Of a DNA stretch of 27,989 nucleotides, positions 1 to 7,116 are shown in pieces; position 1 is the first letter of the stretch; every line of letters begins with the position of its first letter. The DNA is taken from NCBI GenBank assembly GCA_005788145.1, contig SXYY01000144.1, positions 1-27,989 on the forward strand, in the 5' to 3' direction. The notes below the pieces were generated by a model. That model did no database searches and was not told where the DNA came from. It saw only the letters and a list, made by a program, of their open reading frames with translations. Position numbers and translations under genes: made by a program. The DNA is from Bacteroidota bacterium (GTDB lineage Bacteria; Bacteroidota; Bacteroidia; NS11-12g; UBA955).

Positions 1-738
1 GAAGGCACAACAGACACCGATGGCGATGGCACAGGCGACTGGCGTGATTTGGATTCTGATAATGACGGAATCAATGACAGTACCGAGGGCACCAACGACT
101 TTGATGGGGATGGTATTGGCAACTGGCGCGATCTAGATTCCGACGCAGATGGTATCAATGATCAAACTGAAGGTACGGGCGACAAAGATGGAGATTTAGC
201 CGGCAACTGGTTGGATTTGGATTCTGATGGCGATGGTATTTCCGATAAAGTTGAGGGCACAACCGATACCGATGGTGACGGCGTAGCCGATTATCTAGAT
301 ACAGATTCTGATGGTGACGGTATTTCGGACAACATCGAAGGCACAACCGATACCGACGGCGATGGCACCGGTGATTGGCGTGATTTGGATTCAGACAATG
401 ATGGCATCAATGACCAAACAGAAGGCACCACAGATTCTGATGGTGATGGCGTAGGCAACTGGCGTGATTCTGATTCTGATGGTGATGGTATCGATGATAA
501 AACTGAAGGAACAAACGATGCTGATAATGATGGCCAAGCCGATTATTTGGATTTGGATTCAGACAACGATGGAATTGATGACAAAACTGAAGGTACTTCA
601 GATCCTGATGGCGATGGCAAAGGCAACTGGCGTGACACAGACTCAGACGATGATGAATTATTGGACGGTGATATTCAAGAGGGTACTGGTGACAACGATG
701 GCGATGGTATCCCCAACTACATTGACCCCGATTTCTTT
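1..738 (+). repeat. Tandem 84-bp repeat encoding TSP3 units
   Basis: The unit is 84 bases (28 residues), each beginning with Glu-Gly-Thr. Units begin at 1, 85, 169, 253, 337, 421, 505, 589 (this one 90 bases) and 679 (partial). The units at 1 and 337 are nearly identical in protein, which suggests duplication within the array. The array continues leftwards out of the window. It is coding sequence, not a CRISPR or intergenic repeat. Confidence 0.9.
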
Positions 739-999
739 ATCCCTGAAGGTATTTCACCCAATGGAGACAATGTGAATGATGTACTTTACATCCGAGGATT
801 GAAAGCCAAAGTGTTCTCTCAAGCCACTTTGCTCGTATTCAACCGTTGGGGTCAAGTTGTATACGAATCAGCTGGAACCTACAAAAACGATTGGAATGGC
901 ACAGGAACAACCGGTGATGCATTGCCTGAAGGTGTTTATTACATCGTATTCAAATATGGTTCAACCACTGTAGACAGAAACATTTACATTAAAAACTAA
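1..999 (+). CDS. TSP3-repeat surface protein with T9SS type B (gliding motility-associated) C-terminal domain, 5' truncated
   Basis: The reading frame is open from base 1, so this is the C-terminal part of a larger protein whose start lies outside the window. About 245 residues consist of a 28-residue Asp-rich unit (EGTxDxDGDGxxxWRDxDSD...), which is the calcium-binding thrombospondin type 3 repeat pattern. The last 85 or so residues begin IPEGISPNGDNVND and contain VFNRWGQVVYES and LPEGVYYIVF. These are hallmarks of the CHU_C / gliding motility-associated C-terminal domain, a type B signal for secretion through the type IX system. The protein is therefore inferred to be exported to the cell surface or medium, probably as an adhesin or stalk. 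A PorP/SprF gene follows after 15 bases, the usual partner arrangement for type B cargo. The N-terminal domains that would define its ligand are not visible. Confidence 0.9.
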   Translation, partial: EGTTDTDGDGTGDWRDLDSDNDGINDSTEGTNDFDGDGIGNWRDLDSDADGINDQTEGTGDKDGDLAGNWLDLDSDGDGISDKVEGTTDTDGDGVADYLDTDSDGDGISDNIEGTTDTDGDGTGDWRDLDSDNDGINDQTEGTTDSDGDGVGNWRDSDSDGDGIDDKTEGTNDADNDGQADYLDLDSDNDGIDDKTEGTSDPDGDGKGNWRDTDSDDDELLDGDIQEGTGDNDGDGIPNYIDPDFFIPEGISPNGDNVNDVLYIRGLKAKVFSQATLLVFNRWGQVVYESAGTYKNDWNGTGTTGDALPEGVYYIVFKYGSTTVDRNIYIKN

Positions 1000-1014
1000 C
1001 CTTAGAGAATAAAC

Positions 1015-1986
1015 ATGAAATTCATGATAAAAAATAAGTTGAATTGGGTATTGACTGTAGCCATGGCTGTGGTGTCTCCCATGTTTGCTCAACAAGAGCA
1101 AATGTACACGCACTATGATTTCAACTCGCTTGCAATGAACCCAGCATACGCTGGTTCTAAGCGGACTTTGGTGGCGAGTGCATTGAATCGTACACAGTGG
1201 GCTACGTACCCAGGAGCACCAAACTATCAGAGTTTGGCTGTTCACTCACCCGTATCTCAAGCGCCTGCTTTTAGGGATTTTGCTGTAGGATTGAATCTTC
1301 AAACTGGAAAAATAGGAAAGTTTGCAATAGCATCACCTTTTGCGGAAACAGAGTTTGCAGCGAACATTGCTTACCACAAAGAGATTGCGAGGAATTTGCG
1401 ATTGGCTGTAGGATTGCGTGTTGGTGCTTTCAATTATTCAGCTGAATTGTCGAAGCTTCAATTGCAAAACCCGGGCGACGTAACATTCAATAACAATGAC
1501 TACTCCATTACTGCTCCAATGACAGGCTTTGGCGTGTATTTATACAGCGACAAATACTTCGCAGCAATCAGCGCCCCTCGGATGGTGTTTATCAATGAAA
1601 GAACAGCACCCAGCGGCGTCAACTTAGATTATGTGAGCGAAATGCATTATTACGCCATTGCAGGAGCTGTTTTTGAAATCAATGACGATGTGAAATTGAA
1701 GCCAACAACACAAGTGAAATTTGTTAATGGAGCACCCATGCAAGCGGATTTGAATCTGCATTTGTTCTACAAGGATTTTGGTTCAATCGGTGGATTCTTC
1801 CGCACAGGTGGCGATATCGGTTTCATGACTATGGTAAAATTGAACCCTAGTTTCAATGTCTTGTATTCATTTGATAGCAAGACTTCACCACTGAACGAAT
1901 ACGTGAGAGGTTCACACGAAATAGGTATTCAGTACATGATTTCGCCTGAGGAAAACAGCCGAGTTAAAGTCCCACGTTATTTCTAA
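1015..1986 (+). CDS. PorP/SprF family type IX secretion membrane protein
   Basis: A 323-residue outer membrane protein of the PorP/SprF family, the usual length. It has an N-terminal signal peptide (hydrophobic run ending SPMFA, cleavage likely before QQEQ near residue 25). The mature start has the family pattern MYTHYDFNSLAMNPAYAGS. The rest alternates short amphipathic stretches with turns, as expected of a beta-barrel, and ends in an aromatic residue. In this family SprF is needed to place SprB on the cell surface and PorP interacts with T9SS cargo. Here the gene directly follows a type B cargo gene, so it is probably the dedicated partner of that protein. A second in-frame ATG at 1024 is an alternative start. 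The 15- and 19-base spacings on either side suggest one operon. Confidence 0.9.
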   Translation: MKFMIKNKLNWVLTVAMAVVSPMFAQQEQMYTHYDFNSLAMNPAYAGSKRTLVASALNRTQWATYPGAPNYQSLAVHSPVSQAPAFRDFAVGLNLQTGKIGKFAIASPFAETEFAANIAYHKEIARNLRLAVGLRVGAFNYSAELSKLQLQNPGDVTFNNNDYSITAPMTGFGVYLYSDKYFAAISAPRMVFINERTAPSGVNLDYVSEMHYYAIAGAVFEINDDVKLKPTTQVKFVNGAPMQADLNLHLFYKDFGSIGGFFRTGGDIGFMTMVKLNPSFNVLYSFDSKTSPLNEYVRGSHEIGIQYMISPEENSRVKVPRYF

Positions 1987-2005
1987 TTTACTAAGAGCAA
2001 GAACA

Positions 2006-5000
2006 ATGAAGTCATTAAAATCACTCGCAACTTTATTCATTTTGATCTTTGGTTGGGTAACCAATGTGCAAGCACAGAAAAAGTTAGCCAACGATATCTA
2101 CACGTACAATTACGCGGGTATAATCAACAAAAACAACGGAAAGGCCATCGCGAAAGTAGCAGATTACCCGAATCAACGCGCATTGGCATTCTCTCATGCT
2201 CAGGTGGAAAACAATCAATTGGCGTATGAGTCGTATGCTGAATTGTTTTCAAAATTTGGTGCTGAGGTTGATGCTTTTGATAAGCTCTGCTATGCATTAT
2301 CTGCTCGTAAAGTGGAGAATTATTTACTGTCGGACAGTTTGTTGCTGGTCCTTAAATCCACCGAGTATTCAGGTAAGCCGTTTTTCAATGAATTAAGTCA
2401 AGAATTCATTGATCAAAATGCAGGTGCTGATGAAACTTATTGGGCAGAAAATGATTTTTCTGTGTACTATTCAGTAAAGCCTTTCTTGAGCAACAGCCAA
2501 TTGGGCGAATATGCAATGGTTCCTGATAAAAAAGGAAATGCATACTACTCAACCCACATCGAAAAGGGTTTGAGACAGTCTACGTCTTTGTGGCACGAAC
2601 AACCTTACTATCAAATTTATCGTGCGCCTTATTCTGATAGTTTTTTAGGAACAGGAAAAGAAATCACAAACAACAAAGCAGTATCTCACCAGCATGTGAC
2701 TTTTGTTGATCCCAATACGGGTTTTATTCATGTTACCAGAAACGCGAAGAAAAAGAATGCCAATCGGGAACGGGTGTTGCAGGTTTTTGCAATGCGTCAA
2801 AATGCAGTAACAAAGAAATGGTTGGAAATACCATTTCAATTAAACAATGCGGACTATTCAGTTGCGGATTTAATTATCTCTCCTGATGGAAGCAAAGTGG
2901 TTTTTGCCTCGGATATGCCAGGGGGTTACGGAAAATCGGACTTGTATGAGGCGCCCATTCTGCAAAATGACGAAAGTGGAATTAAAATCGGAGAAGCCAA
3001 AAACATGGGCCCAGAGATCAACACTGCGCTGCGTGACAACTTCCCAAGCTACAGTGATTCTGGACAATTTTATTTTTCTTCAGAGGGCCACTTGGGATAT
3101 GGTGGTTTGGACATATTTTTCTTGGATGCCGCTACTGGTTTGGTGTTAAATGCGGGCAAACCCATCAACTCACCATACGATGATTTTGCGCCACAAATTC
3201 ATGACCGTGATGCGTGGGGTACCATAACTTCAAATCGCGCAAGTAAAGGATATAACGACAACTTGTATTTTTTTCGTTGGGTTGGCCCAGCTGAAGAAGT
3301 TGAGGAAGACGATTCTGCGAAAGAGAGTGCAGTTATTGTTGAGGTTGTTGATGCTGAAACAGGATTGCCAGTAAAAGGCGCTGAAGTTGCCATTGATGAT
3401 TTAAACGATAGTGAAATTGCGGTGAAGGGCACAACGGACGGCAAGGGTGTTTATGCGTTTGTGGGAATTGCACCGGAGAATGCCAACCCCAATTTACAGG
3501 TAACTTCTCATCCATGTGGCTATCGTTATGCGATGGCAGATAGTGTGGTTGATATGGCCGATGGAATTAGAAAAATTGTGTTGAAAGCAAAAGCCTATAA
3601 GGTGGGCGATGATCTGGGAAAATTGTTCGACATCAAACCCGTTTATTACGCTTCTGCAAAATTTGATTTATCGGATGAGAGCAAAAAGGAATTGGATAAA
3701 TTGGTGGTGATTTTACAGGATAACCCTGGTTTGAGCGTAGAGACGGGATCGCACACAGATAGTCGTGCTTCTGCATCCTACAACCAAAAACTCTCAGAAA
3801 ACCGCGCTTTGTCCGCTTTCAATTATGTAGTTTCTCGTGGTGTTCCGGCCAGCCGAATCGATCATAGAGGTTATGGTGAATCAAGGTTGTTGAATAAATG
3901 TGCTGACGGCGTGGTATGTGGCGATGCAGATCATGCACAGAACCGCAGAACGGAATATATCATTCGTGCCATTTTACCTTGTGGAAATAGTGCGGTGGTA
4001 AATGATACAACCAAAAAAGATCAAGGCACTTCTGGTACTGTTGCTAATACCGGAACAGAAACCACAGGAACTGCGCCAACCAAAGCCTCCGATGCTGCAT
4101 TGGCCGATATTTCTCAAACCAATATGATTTGTGGAGATGCCGATGCCGATGGAATTCCAGATTATTTGGATACAGACTCGGATAACGATGGATTGCCAGA
4201 TGCGTCAGAAGGAAGAGGTGATGTTGATAAAGATGGCTTCCCTAACTTCTTGGATCGCGACTCTGATGGTGACGGAATTGCCGATGGAATTGAAAAAACC
4301 GGTGATTCAGACAAAGACAGCAAGCCAAATTACTTGGATACGGATTCTGATGGTGATGGAATCGATGACAAAATTGAAGGAACCAAAGATTCAGATAAAG
4401 ATTCTCAGCCCGATTTCTTGGATACGGATTCTGACAATGACGGAATCATGGATCGTATGGAAACTGCAGACGACATGGACCGTGACGGCCTCGCCAACTA
4501 CCTTGATTTGGACAGTGATGGTGATGGAATCAGCGACAGTGTAGAAGGCAAAAATGACATCGACCACGATGGCATGCCCAACTTCTTGGATTTGGACAGC
4601 GATGGTGATACCATTCCTGATTTAATGGAGCGCGGTAAAACTGCCACTCCAGCTGATAGCGATTCAGATGGCAAGCCAGACTATGTTGATACGGATTCAG
4701 ACGAGGACGGATTGCCAGACAAAGTGGAGGCACCCGCTTGTTTGCCTGGTCAAAAGATGGATAATGCACCTGTTTCAACCAATACAAACAATAGCATTTC
4801 GAATATCTCTCCCGCTCCTTCAAAAGTGTTGACGACCCCTGCACCTCCGGTTTCTGTGGTTAAGCCAACCCAAGGGGTGAAAGTGGAATACCGCATTCAA
4901 TTTACCATTTCCAAGCAGCCAATCGCGAAGAGCACATTTGATGCAAAAGGCATTGGTTCAGTGTATATGTATCAGCAAAACGATTACTATAAGTACTGTA

Positions 5001-5116
5001 CTGATAAGGTTTTTGCATCTGAAGCAGAAGCTGCCGCAGAAAAAGCCCGTGTGCGCAGTTTGGGTTATTCGGATGCATTTATCGCCGGATTCCAAAATGG
5101 TGTACGTGTAAAATAA
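2006..5116 (+). CDS. Multidomain OmpA/PD40 protein with TSP3 repeats and a C-terminal SPOR-like domain
   Basis: A 1036-residue envelope protein. In order: signal peptide (about 1-23, ending VQA); helical TPR-like segment (about 45-110); beta-propeller of PD40/WD40-like motifs (PDGSKVVFASDMPGGYG, about 293, and FPSYSDSGQFYFSSEG, about 345); carboxypeptidase-regulatory-like domain (about 440-530); OmpA-type peptidoglycan-binding domain (about 545-658, with HTDSRAS, LSENRA and NRRTEY); Thr-rich linker; seven 28-residue TSP3 repeats (about 709-911); linker; and a SPOR-like domain (about 960-1036). The first part resembles PorE-type and SprF-associated OmpA proteins of gliding/T9SS loci, which tether secretion machinery to peptidoglycan. 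The TSP3 plus SPOR extension beyond OmpA is unusual, and the TSP3 unit has the same length as in the upstream exported protein. It is the last gene before a strong terminator. The SPOR-like call rests on the pattern YKYC, A-rich helix, LGYSDAFIAGF and is less certain than the OmpA call. Confidence 0.88.
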   Translation: MKSLKSLATLFILIFGWVTNVQAQKKLANDIYTYNYAGIINKNNGKAIAKVADYPNQRALAFSHAQVENNQLAYESYAELFSKFGAEVDAFDKLCYALSARKVENYLLSDSLLLVLKSTEYSGKPFFNELSQEFIDQNAGADETYWAENDFSVYYSVKPFLSNSQLGEYAMVPDKKGNAYYSTHIEKGLRQSTSLWHEQPYYQIYRAPYSDSFLGTGKEITNNKAVSHQHVTFVDPNTGFIHVTRNAKKKNANRERVLQVFAMRQNAVTKKWLEIPFQLNNADYSVADLIISPDGSKVVFASDMPGGYGKSDLYEAPILQNDESGIKIGEAKNMGPEINTALRDNFPSYSDSGQFYFSSEGHLGYGGLDIFFLDAATGLVLNAGKPINSPYDDFAPQIHDRDAWGTITSNRASKGYNDNLYFFRWVGPAEEVEEDDSAKESAVIVEVVDAETGLPVKGAEVAIDDLNDSEIAVKGTTDGKGVYAFVGIAPENANPNLQVTSHPCGYRYAMADSVVDMADGIRKIVLKAKAYKVGDDLGKLFDIKPVYYASAKFDLSDESKKELDKLVVILQDNPGLSVETGSHTDSRASASYNQKLSENRALSAFNYVVSRGVPASRIDHRGYGESRLLNKCADGVVCGDADHAQNRRTEYIIRAILPCGNSAVVNDTTKKDQGTSGTVANTGTETTGTAPTKASDAALADISQTNMICGDADADGIPDYLDTDSDNDGLPDASEGRGDVDKDGFPNFLDRDSDGDGIADGIEKTGDSDKDSKPNYLDTDSDGDGIDDKIEGTKDSDKDSQPDFLDTDSDNDGIMDRMETADDMDRDGLANYLDLDSDGDGISDSVEGKNDIDHDGMPNFLDLDSDGDTIPDLMERGKTATPADSDSDGKPDYVDTDSDEDGLPDKVEAPACLPGQKMDNAPVSTNTNNSISNISPAPSKVLTTPAPPVSVVKPTQGVKVEYRIQFTISKQPIAKSTFDAKGIGSVYMYQQNDYYKYCTDKVFASEAEAAAEKARVRSLGYSDAFIAGFQNGVRVK
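4130..4738 (+). repeat. 84-bp repeats encoding seven TSP3 units inside the OmpA-family gene
   Basis: Seven consecutive Asp-rich units of about 28 residues, patterned DxDxDGxPxYLDTDSDxDGIxDxxE. The sixth is about five residues longer. Period and consensus match the array at 1-738, although the units have diverged (Pro-Asn/Asp-Tyr/Phe-Leu replaces Asn-Trp-Arg). Confidence 0.88.
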
Positions 5117-5129
5117 ATTTAATGTCGAA

Positions 5130-5179
5130 TTGATATCAAAAAAAGGGGGGGGGCTTTGCCCCCCTTTTTTTGATATCAA
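5130..5179 (+). terminator. Long G/C-cored hairpin terminator after the surface operon
   Basis: The arms TTGATATC-A7-G9 and C7-T6-GATATCAA pair around a short loop (CTTTG), starting 13 bases after the stop of the OmpA-family gene. The A-tract/T-tract flanks make it a possible bidirectional rho-independent terminator, although the next gene is on the same strand. The G9 and C7 runs differ in length, so the core pairs imperfectly. Confidence 0.85.
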
Positions 5180-5205
5180 CCTACCAAGAGCCACCGACCA
5201 ATTTC

Positions 5206-5233
5206 TTGCAAACCCAGAAATCCCGTAAATTAG
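5206..5233 (+). promoter_or_regulatory. Possible Bacteroidota promoter for the GT87-type gene
   Basis: TTG at 5206-5208 and TAAATTAG at 5226-5233 are spaced like the -33/-7 elements of Bacteroidota. The -7 has one mismatch to TAnnTTTG. The gene follows a terminator, so a promoter is expected in this interval. Confidence 0.35.
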
Positions 5234-5242
5234 CAGTCTCTG

Positions 5243-6535
5243 ATGTTAGCAATGAATTCCATAACCAAAACCAACCATCGCCCCAACAAATGGATCTGGT
5301 TGCTGTATGGCTGTGCCATCTTGGGAATCGCCATCAGGAATCTTTCGATGCCCTGGGGCGATCTATTTGCAGACGGCGGATTTTATAGCCACTACAACAA
5401 TTACATCATCTTTAAACAATCGTTTTACCACCTGATTGCGCAGAAAGATCTCTATGTTCATTACCCACAAGAACAATACGATCTCTTCAAATATCCACCC
5501 ACCTTCGCCCTGCTTTTTGCGCCGTTTTCTGTTCTTCCTGATGTTTTAGGATATCCGTTGTGGACGGCCATCAACCTGCTTCTTCCTGTAGTTGCGATTC
5601 ACCAACTACATGGCCTCTCTCAACGGGGCAAAGCAACATTCTCTATCATTCTGTTGTTTGAGGGCATTACAAGTGCTTTAAATAGCCAAAGCAACGGTTT
5701 GATGTTGGGGTTGCTCATGTTGGCATTTGTGGCACTGCAACAGCAATCGTACAATAAAGCCATCCTATTTATCTGGCTTACAGCTTTTATTAAATTGTTT
5801 GGCCTGTTGTTTTTTGCACTCATCCTGGTTTTTCCCACTGCCATGAAAAAATCACTCTGGCGCATTCCTGTTATTTTTGGATTGCTGTTCATACTTCCGT
5901 GGCCAATGCTGGGTTGGGAAGGACTTGTGGCACAATATGAGTCGATGTTTAATTTACTTGCCCACGATCATGGCTTCTTTGTGAAATATTCCGTGATGGG
6001 ATGGTTGAAACAGTGGTTCGCATTTCAGCCAGATAAAAATGTGGTGCTCATGTTTGGGTTGATCATGCAGCTCATGCCCTTGTTGGTCTTTTCTGTTCGA
6101 TTTAACCTGTGGCAATCAAATTCCCTTGCACAATTGAACCCATTGATTTTGAGTAAATTCCGTTTTCTCTATGCCGGTTCTTGGTTGATTTGGATGGTTA
6201 TCTTCAATCATATGGCGGAGTCTGCTACTTATGTGATTGCCGTTGGTGGGGCGTTGCTTATTTTAACCTCCTTGTATTTTGCGGAAAGTCCTGCCGATAC
6301 CATTGAGAACAAATTGGGGCTTAGGCAAATGATGAATTCCCAAACCTCGAAAATCTGGATCTTAGGTTTCGTTTTACTTATTCTTTTCACTGTGCTAGGA
6401 CCCACCGATATCTATCCCAAACCACTGCGCTTATGGATCGTGGAACAAGCCCAACTTAAGGCTTTTCCTTGTATATTGATCTGGGTATTGTCTTCGGTGG
6501 AATTGTTAAAAACGATTCGATTTGAAAGAAGTTAA
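5243..6535 (+). CDS. GT87/DUF2029-type membrane glycosyltransferase
   Basis: A 430-residue polytopic membrane protein with about ten hydrophobic segments. After the first membrane span it has DLFADGGFYSHYNNYIIFKQS, then YDLFKYPPTFALLFAPFSVLP. The Tyr-Pro-Pro motif before a membrane span is typical of the GT87 (DUF2029) family, polyprenyl-phosphate-mannose-dependent transferases acting on the outer side of the inner membrane. The donor and acceptor cannot be told from the sequence. The start could be 5243 or 5252 (both ATG, three codons apart). It is a single gene between a terminator and the convergent doxX-like gene, with which it shares its last four bases. Confidence 0.75.
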   Translation: MLAMNSITKTNHRPNKWIWLLYGCAILGIAIRNLSMPWGDLFADGGFYSHYNNYIIFKQSFYHLIAQKDLYVHYPQEQYDLFKYPPTFALLFAPFSVLPDVLGYPLWTAINLLLPVVAIHQLHGLSQRGKATFSIILLFEGITSALNSQSNGLMLGLLMLAFVALQQQSYNKAILFIWLTAFIKLFGLLFFALILVFPTAMKKSLWRIPVIFGLLFILPWPMLGWEGLVAQYESMFNLLAHDHGFFVKYSVMGWLKQWFAFQPDKNVVLMFGLIMQLMPLLVFSVRFNLWQSNSLAQLNPLILSKFRFLYAGSWLIWMVIFNHMAESATYVIAVGGALLILTSLYFAESPADTIENKLGLRQMMNSQTSKIWILGFVLLILFTVLGPTDIYPKPLRLWIVEQAQLKAFPCILIWVLSSVELLKTIRFERS

Positions 6536-6987
6536 GCTCCAGTTTGCTTAAACAACCAATGATCCAAAGAGATTTTTCCGGGACCGGCATACATCATGTA
6601 TGCAAAAAGGACCATGTATACCATTGACAATTCTTTCTCATCAATGGGATCCCCGCTATGTGCTCCATAGGCTGCAACAGCCATGGTGAACATCACAAGT
6701 CCAGCCGCAAGTCTTGCTCTAAAACCCAAAATGATAAAAATCGGTGCGACAAATTCACCGAGAACACAAAGTGCCAAAGAAATTGAAGGACCAAGTCCGA
6801 GGAAATTATAAAATTTAATGTCTTCCGAGCCCATGAGTTTTTCCAACTTGGGAAACCCATGTCGAACCATTAACAATGAAACAAAGATGCGCAATATCAG
6901 TAAAGCGTTCGTTTCATAGTTGGTTTGTTCTTTGGCGTGCCAATTCTCTTTGTTGGTTGAGAACAGGGCAAGGAAGCGGTTTTTCAT
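6532..6987 (-). CDS. DoxX family membrane protein
   Basis: A 151-residue protein with four membrane segments. It shows the DoxX pattern: LLILRIFVSLLMVRHGFPKLEKL in the first span, then LALCVLGEFVAPIFIILGFRARLAA with a conserved Glu and Gly-Arg turn. DoxX proteins are small inner membrane proteins with poorly known roles, some linked to thiosulfate or quinone chemistry and some to redox homeostasis. No partner gene here narrows the role. The C-terminus overlaps the 3' end of the convergent GT87-type gene by four bases (TTAA used by both stops). A long hydrophilic N-terminal stretch (about 27 residues) precedes the first span. Confidence 0.82.
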   Translation of the reverse strand: MKNRFLALFSTNKENWHAKEQTNYETNALLILRIFVSLLMVRHGFPKLEKLMGSEDIKFYNFLGLGPSISLALCVLGEFVAPIFIILGFRARLAAGLVMFTMAVAAYGAHSGDPIDEKELSMVYMVLFAYMMYAGPGKISLDHWLFKQTGA

Positions 6988-7012
6988 CGATTGATTTCAG
7001 TTGAGTGAATTG

Positions 7013-7020
7013 CAAGTATA
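7013..7020 (-). promoter_or_regulatory. Possible -7 element for the DoxX gene
   Basis: On the minus strand this reads TATACTTG, one mismatch from TAnnTTTG, 25 bases upstream of the ATG and just after the pnp terminator. No convincing -33 element was seen. Confidence 0.3.
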
Positions 7021-7052
7021 CTGCAATCGGAATTTTTTTCACTATTACCAAC

Positions 7053-7081
7053 AAAAAAAGGGAGGCAAAGCCTCCCTTTTT
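7053..7081 (-). terminator. Rho-independent terminator after pnp
   Basis: Perfect stem GGGAGGC/GCCTCCC with a three-base loop, flanked by an A-tract on one side and T-tract on the other. It lies 36 bases downstream of the pnp stop, and on the minus strand the stem is followed by a run of T. Symmetry of the flanks could let it work in both directions. Confidence 0.85.
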
Positions 7082-7116
7082 CAATGTATCATAGTTAAAA
7101 CAGTGAACTCGCAGAA

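Noticed and set aside
1..738. Regular direct repeats that might suggest a CRISPR array or satellite
   Set aside because: The units are continuous with an open reading frame and encode Asp-rich TSP3 repeats; there are no spacers.
961..1245. Minus-strand open frame across the cargo/PorP junction
   Set aside because: It is antisense to two well-supported coding regions and gives no recognisable protein.
4131..4544. Overlapping open frame within the TSP3 region of the OmpA-family gene
   Set aside because: It arises from the repetitive codon pattern in another frame and gives a low-complexity Met/Trp/Ile-rich translation unlike a protein.
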